Shown here: piece by piece, positions 7,859 through 9,895 of the stretch | How positions within the stretch are numbered: position 1 is the stretch's first letter | Layout of the letters: every line of letters starts with the position of its first letter | Origin: Alphaproteobacteria bacterium | GTDB lineage: Bacteria > Pseudomonadota > Alphaproteobacteria > Thalassobaculales > Thalassobaculaceae | Length of the DNA: 9,895 bases | NCBI GenBank assembly: GCA_028822575.1 | Contig: JAPKDN010000072.1 | Span: forward strand, 1 to 9,895 | Direction of reading: 5' to 3' | Position numbers and translations under genes: made by a program | Notes under the pieces: generated by a model | What the model was told of the DNA's origin: nothing | Databases searched by the model: none | Seen by the model: only the letters and a program-made list of their open reading frames with translations

Positions 7859-9256
7859 TTAAACAGGGTCTCTATACGCCTCGCCGAAGGCCTCGGTCGT
7901 GTATCGGAACACCCTGAGGCCGTCGGACCAATGATCGAAGCCAAAGCCGGCTTTGCGTTTCAGATGTTGGATGAAGTCCTCGGTCTTGGGGATGCTTTCC
8001 CAGACACTGGGCAGAAACAAACCGCGACGCCCCTCGTCTTGTAGGATCAGCCCGTCGGTGTCCGGGCGGACCTGGCGCACCAGATCAGCCTCGTTCTCGA
8101 AGCTCATGATCCTCGGGAAGGAAAGCAGTGAGATCTCGATATCCAGCTGTTCCAATTCCTCCAGGGTCAAAGGACCGAATCGCGGATCCCCAAAGCCGGC
8201 TTTGAACGCGTTGGCGACTACATCTGGCAGGAGCGCTTGATGCGCAACCACGGTGCCAACACAGCCACGAAGGCGCCCCGCGATCTTGAGCGAGACGAAA
8301 CTGGCCCGCATCGCGGTAAGTGATTTCGACACGCCCGGGCCATAGTCAACGTTCGGCGCCCGTCTGTTTTCGACCCCGAACTTCAGCGCCTTCATTGTCG
8401 AGCCCAGCAAGACCCGGCGGTCGGCCCCGGAGATGCGGGCTTTCTCGGCATATTCCATGGAATAAGCGCCATAGCCGACCACCCGGTCTTGGTCGCCCTT
8501 GGTATCGCCGGAATTGCGGACATCCAGGTGCGTAACCCTCAGATCCTGGGACCGCGCCACATCCAACACCCCGGCCAGCACCCGGTGGCCGCAGGCGCCT
8601 TCGCCATTGATCTTCTCTAGCTGAAGCAATTCGATCTGGCGGGTCGTTTCCTGGTCGAGGCCGACAGCGGTGTCATAGTCGTGGAAATGCGAGAGATCCG
8701 AGGAAACCGAAATTATCGTCTCCGGACCGCCCCAGACCAGTTTGAGCGCGTCCCTCACCAGTTCCATGCTGGCATCGCCGACAAGGATGGGCACGATCGA
8801 AAAATCGTCGATCACTGGCTGCAGAAACGGCAAATGGACCTCCAGACTATGCTCGCCCTCGAAGACTTTATCGAGAACCCTGAAGCCCTCCAGCGGCATC
8901 AGTTTTCGCAGCACGTCCCAATCCACCGGAACCGTGCCGAGCGGTGTCGCCCAGGCATCGGCGCTAGTGGTTGCGATCCCCTTGAAGCCGACACGATGCG
9001 CCGGGCCGATGATCACCACCCGCTTGATCCGCTTGCGATGCTCCGCCAATTGCCGGAACGCGGTACCTGCGATCTCGCCCGAGAAAACAAACCCGGCATG
9101 CGGCGCAATAATGACCTTAGGATCCGCCACCGGCGACGGCCGCCCTTTGTCCAGACAGGCCATGACCATTTCGGCGCATTCATTATTGCCGGCGGGATAC
9201 CAGGACCCGGCCATATGCGGCACGCGGACATGGGCGGATGTTGTGTCTAAGGCCAT
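7859..9256 (-). CDS. amrB: AmmeMemoRadiSam system protein B-A fusion (MEMO1-like domain plus AMMECR1 domain)
   Basis: The 465-residue product joins two proteins that are often encoded separately. Residues about 10-270 are a MEMO1-like domain, structurally related to class III extradiol dioxygenases: VPHMAGSWYP (12-21), PHAGFVFSG (52-60), GPAHRVGF (84-91), EHSLEVHLPF (135-144), SSDLSHFHDYD (185-195) and GACGHR (220-225). H53, H87 and C222 are at the positions expected for the metal-binding triad of human MEMO1, with H190 nearby. Residues about 275-458 are an AMMECR1 domain with the hallmark LRGCVGT (329-335), GFGDPRF (354-360) and FLPSVWE (414-420). No signal peptide is present, so it is probably cytosolic. 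The ATG at 9256 has no Shine-Dalgarno. It is divergent from the radical SAM partner, 56 bases away. The reaction is unknown; partnership with the radical SAM protein is inferred from the three-part system seen in many genomes. Confidence 0.95.
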   Translation of the reverse strand: MALDTTSAHVRVPHMAGSWYPAGNNECAEMVMACLDKGRPSPVADPKVIIAPHAGFVFSGEIAGTAFRQLAEHRKRIKRVVIIGPAHRVGFKGIATTSADAWATPLGTVPVDWDVLRKLMPLEGFRVLDKVFEGEHSLEVHLPFLQPVIDDFSIVPILVGDASMELVRDALKLVWGGPETIISVSSDLSHFHDYDTAVGLDQETTRQIELLQLEKINGEGACGHRVLAGVLDVARSQDLRVTHLDVRNSGDTKGDQDRVVGYGAYSMEYAEKARISGADRRVLLGSTMKALKFGVENRRAPNVDYGPGVSKSLTAMRASFVSLKIAGRLRGCVGTVVAHQALLPDVVANAFKAGFGDPRFGPLTLEELEQLDIEISLLSFPRIMSFENEADLVRQVRPDTDGLILQDEGRRGLFLPSVWESIPKTEDFIQHLKRKAGFGFDHWSDGLRVFRYTTEAFGEAYRDPV

Positions 9257-9312
9257 GCAGATAGATTACCATAGGTTCAAGATCGACGGAACCACGCTCA
9301 AAGAGCCTGACC
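9257..9312. promoter_or_regulatory. Divergent promoter spacer of the AmmeMemoRadiSam genes
   Basis: These 56 bases separate the two outward-facing genes and are AT-richer than their surroundings. On the minus strand TAATCT, a good -10 match, lies six bases before the ATG at 9256. That would place transcription start at or next to the start codon (a leaderless message). The -35 region is poor. On the plus strand AAGAG at 9301-9305 is a ribosome site seven bases before the radical SAM ATG. Confidence 0.4.
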
Positions 9313-9895
9313 ATGGCCGATACGACAACGGATACCCCAACTTTGGCCGAAACCGCGCCACCGCCGGTCGCCGGCAAGGGGCCGATCGTGCCGACAGAGC
9401 ATTGGTCGATGCTGGCGGATGGGCGGGTCCAGTGCGAGATGTGTCCCCGGTATTGCAAGCTAAAGGAAGGCGTGCGGGGGTTGTGTTTCGTTCGAGCGCG
9501 CCAGGACGATGCCATCGTCCTGACCACCTATGGCCGCTCCTCTGGGTTTTGCATCGATCCGATAGAGAAGAAGCCGCTGAACCATTTTCTGCCCGGCACT
9601 TCGGTCCTATCCTTTGGCACCGCTGGCTGTAACCTCGCTTGCAACTTCTGCCAGAACCATGACATATCGAAAAGCCGCGAGATGGACACAATGCAGGCCG
9701 AGGCCCAGCCCGAGGCAATTGCTCGAGCAGCCCAGCGCTTGGGTTGTGCGTCGGTGGCCTTTACCTATAACGACCCGATCATCTTCCACGAATATGCCAT
9801 GGATATCGCCGATGCCTGCCGAGAGGTTGGGGTCAAAACGGTGGCGGTCACGGCAGGCTTCATCACTGACCGCGCCCGCCCCAACTTCTTCGAGA
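9313..9895 (+). CDS. amrS: AmmeMemoRadiSam system radical SAM enzyme (3' end outside window)
   Basis: The first 194 residues of a radical SAM protein are present; the frame is still open at the window edge. The radical SAM 4Fe-4S motif is GCNLACNFCQNH, with C106, C110 and C113 in CxxxCxxC spacing. Upstream is a four-cysteine segment, C41, C44, C48 and C58 (CEMCPRYCKLKEGVRGLCFV), and then YGRSSGFCIDPIEKKPLNHFLPG, both characteristic of the AmmeMemoRadiSam / pyruvate-formate-lyase-activase-like group. Further on, FTYNDPIIFHEYAMD and VAVTAGF match the SAM-binding barrel strands. The first 25 or so residues are a Thr/Pro/Ala-rich low-complexity leader. The ATG at 9313 has AAGAG seven bases upstream. 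Family members use SAM to make a 5'-deoxyadenosyl radical; the target is unknown and presumably tied to the divergent MEMO-AMMECR1 protein. Confidence 0.95.
   Translation, partial: MADTTTDTPTLAETAPPPVAGKGPIVPTEHWSMLADGRVQCEMCPRYCKLKEGVRGLCFVRARQDDAIVLTTYGRSSGFCIDPIEKKPLNHFLPGTSVLSFGTAGCNLACNFCQNHDISKSREMDTMQAEAQPEAIARAAQRLGCASVAFTYNDPIIFHEYAMDIADACREVGVKTVAVTAGFITDRARPNFFE

Noticed and set aside
8742..9632. A 296-codon plus-strand frame spanning the MEMO gene and the start of amrS
   Set aside because: It overlaps two real genes, and in the amrS part it is out of frame with the cysteine motifs that identify the radical SAM protein.

Overview
The window is a chromosomal stretch with moderately high GC (by eye near 60%), tightly packed with ordinary bacterial genes. 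Protein style and codon use suggest an alphaproteobacterium, possibly of the Rhodospirillales type. That is inferred from family resemblance, since there is no rRNA or other direct taxonomic marker. I see no insertion sequence, phage gene, tRNA, rRNA or CRISPR array.

Left part (1-3730). A short C-terminal fragment, perhaps of a TPR-type protein, enters from the left edge. It converges on a minus-strand FMN-dependent monooxygenase of the NtaA/SnaA/DszA (bacterial-luciferase-like) family. A 271-base non-coding gap follows, and then a minus-strand long-chain acyl-CoA synthetase (AMP-forming, FadD15-like).

Middle part (3731-7836). The acyl-CoA synthetase is divergent from an M3-family zinc oligoendopeptidase (PepF-like), across an 83-base spacer holding a 10-base palindrome. 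After the peptidase come an imperfect hairpin and then a complete-looking 2,4-dienoyl-CoA reductase (FadH). The FadH reading frame continues upstream of its first ATG (5872) with clear family homology. No ATG, GTG or TTG exists in frame back to the previous stop; the best-placed initiation codon is an ACG at 5800. This is either a rare non-AUG start, a lost start codon or a base error.

Right part (7859-9895). Two divergent genes, 56 bases apart, make up a complete AmmeMemoRadiSam set. One is a minus-strand fusion of a MEMO1-like domain (system protein B) and an AMMECR1 domain (system protein A). The other is a plus-strand radical SAM enzyme (AmrS) cut by the window end. The set is conserved across the tree of life, but its reaction was not established to my knowledge, so it is the best candidate here for unexplained biology.

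Functionally, FadD activates fatty acids and FadH lets beta-oxidation pass double bonds at even positions, so those two share a pathway although pepF separates them. The monooxygenase and the peptidase look like independent housekeeping or catabolic genes.
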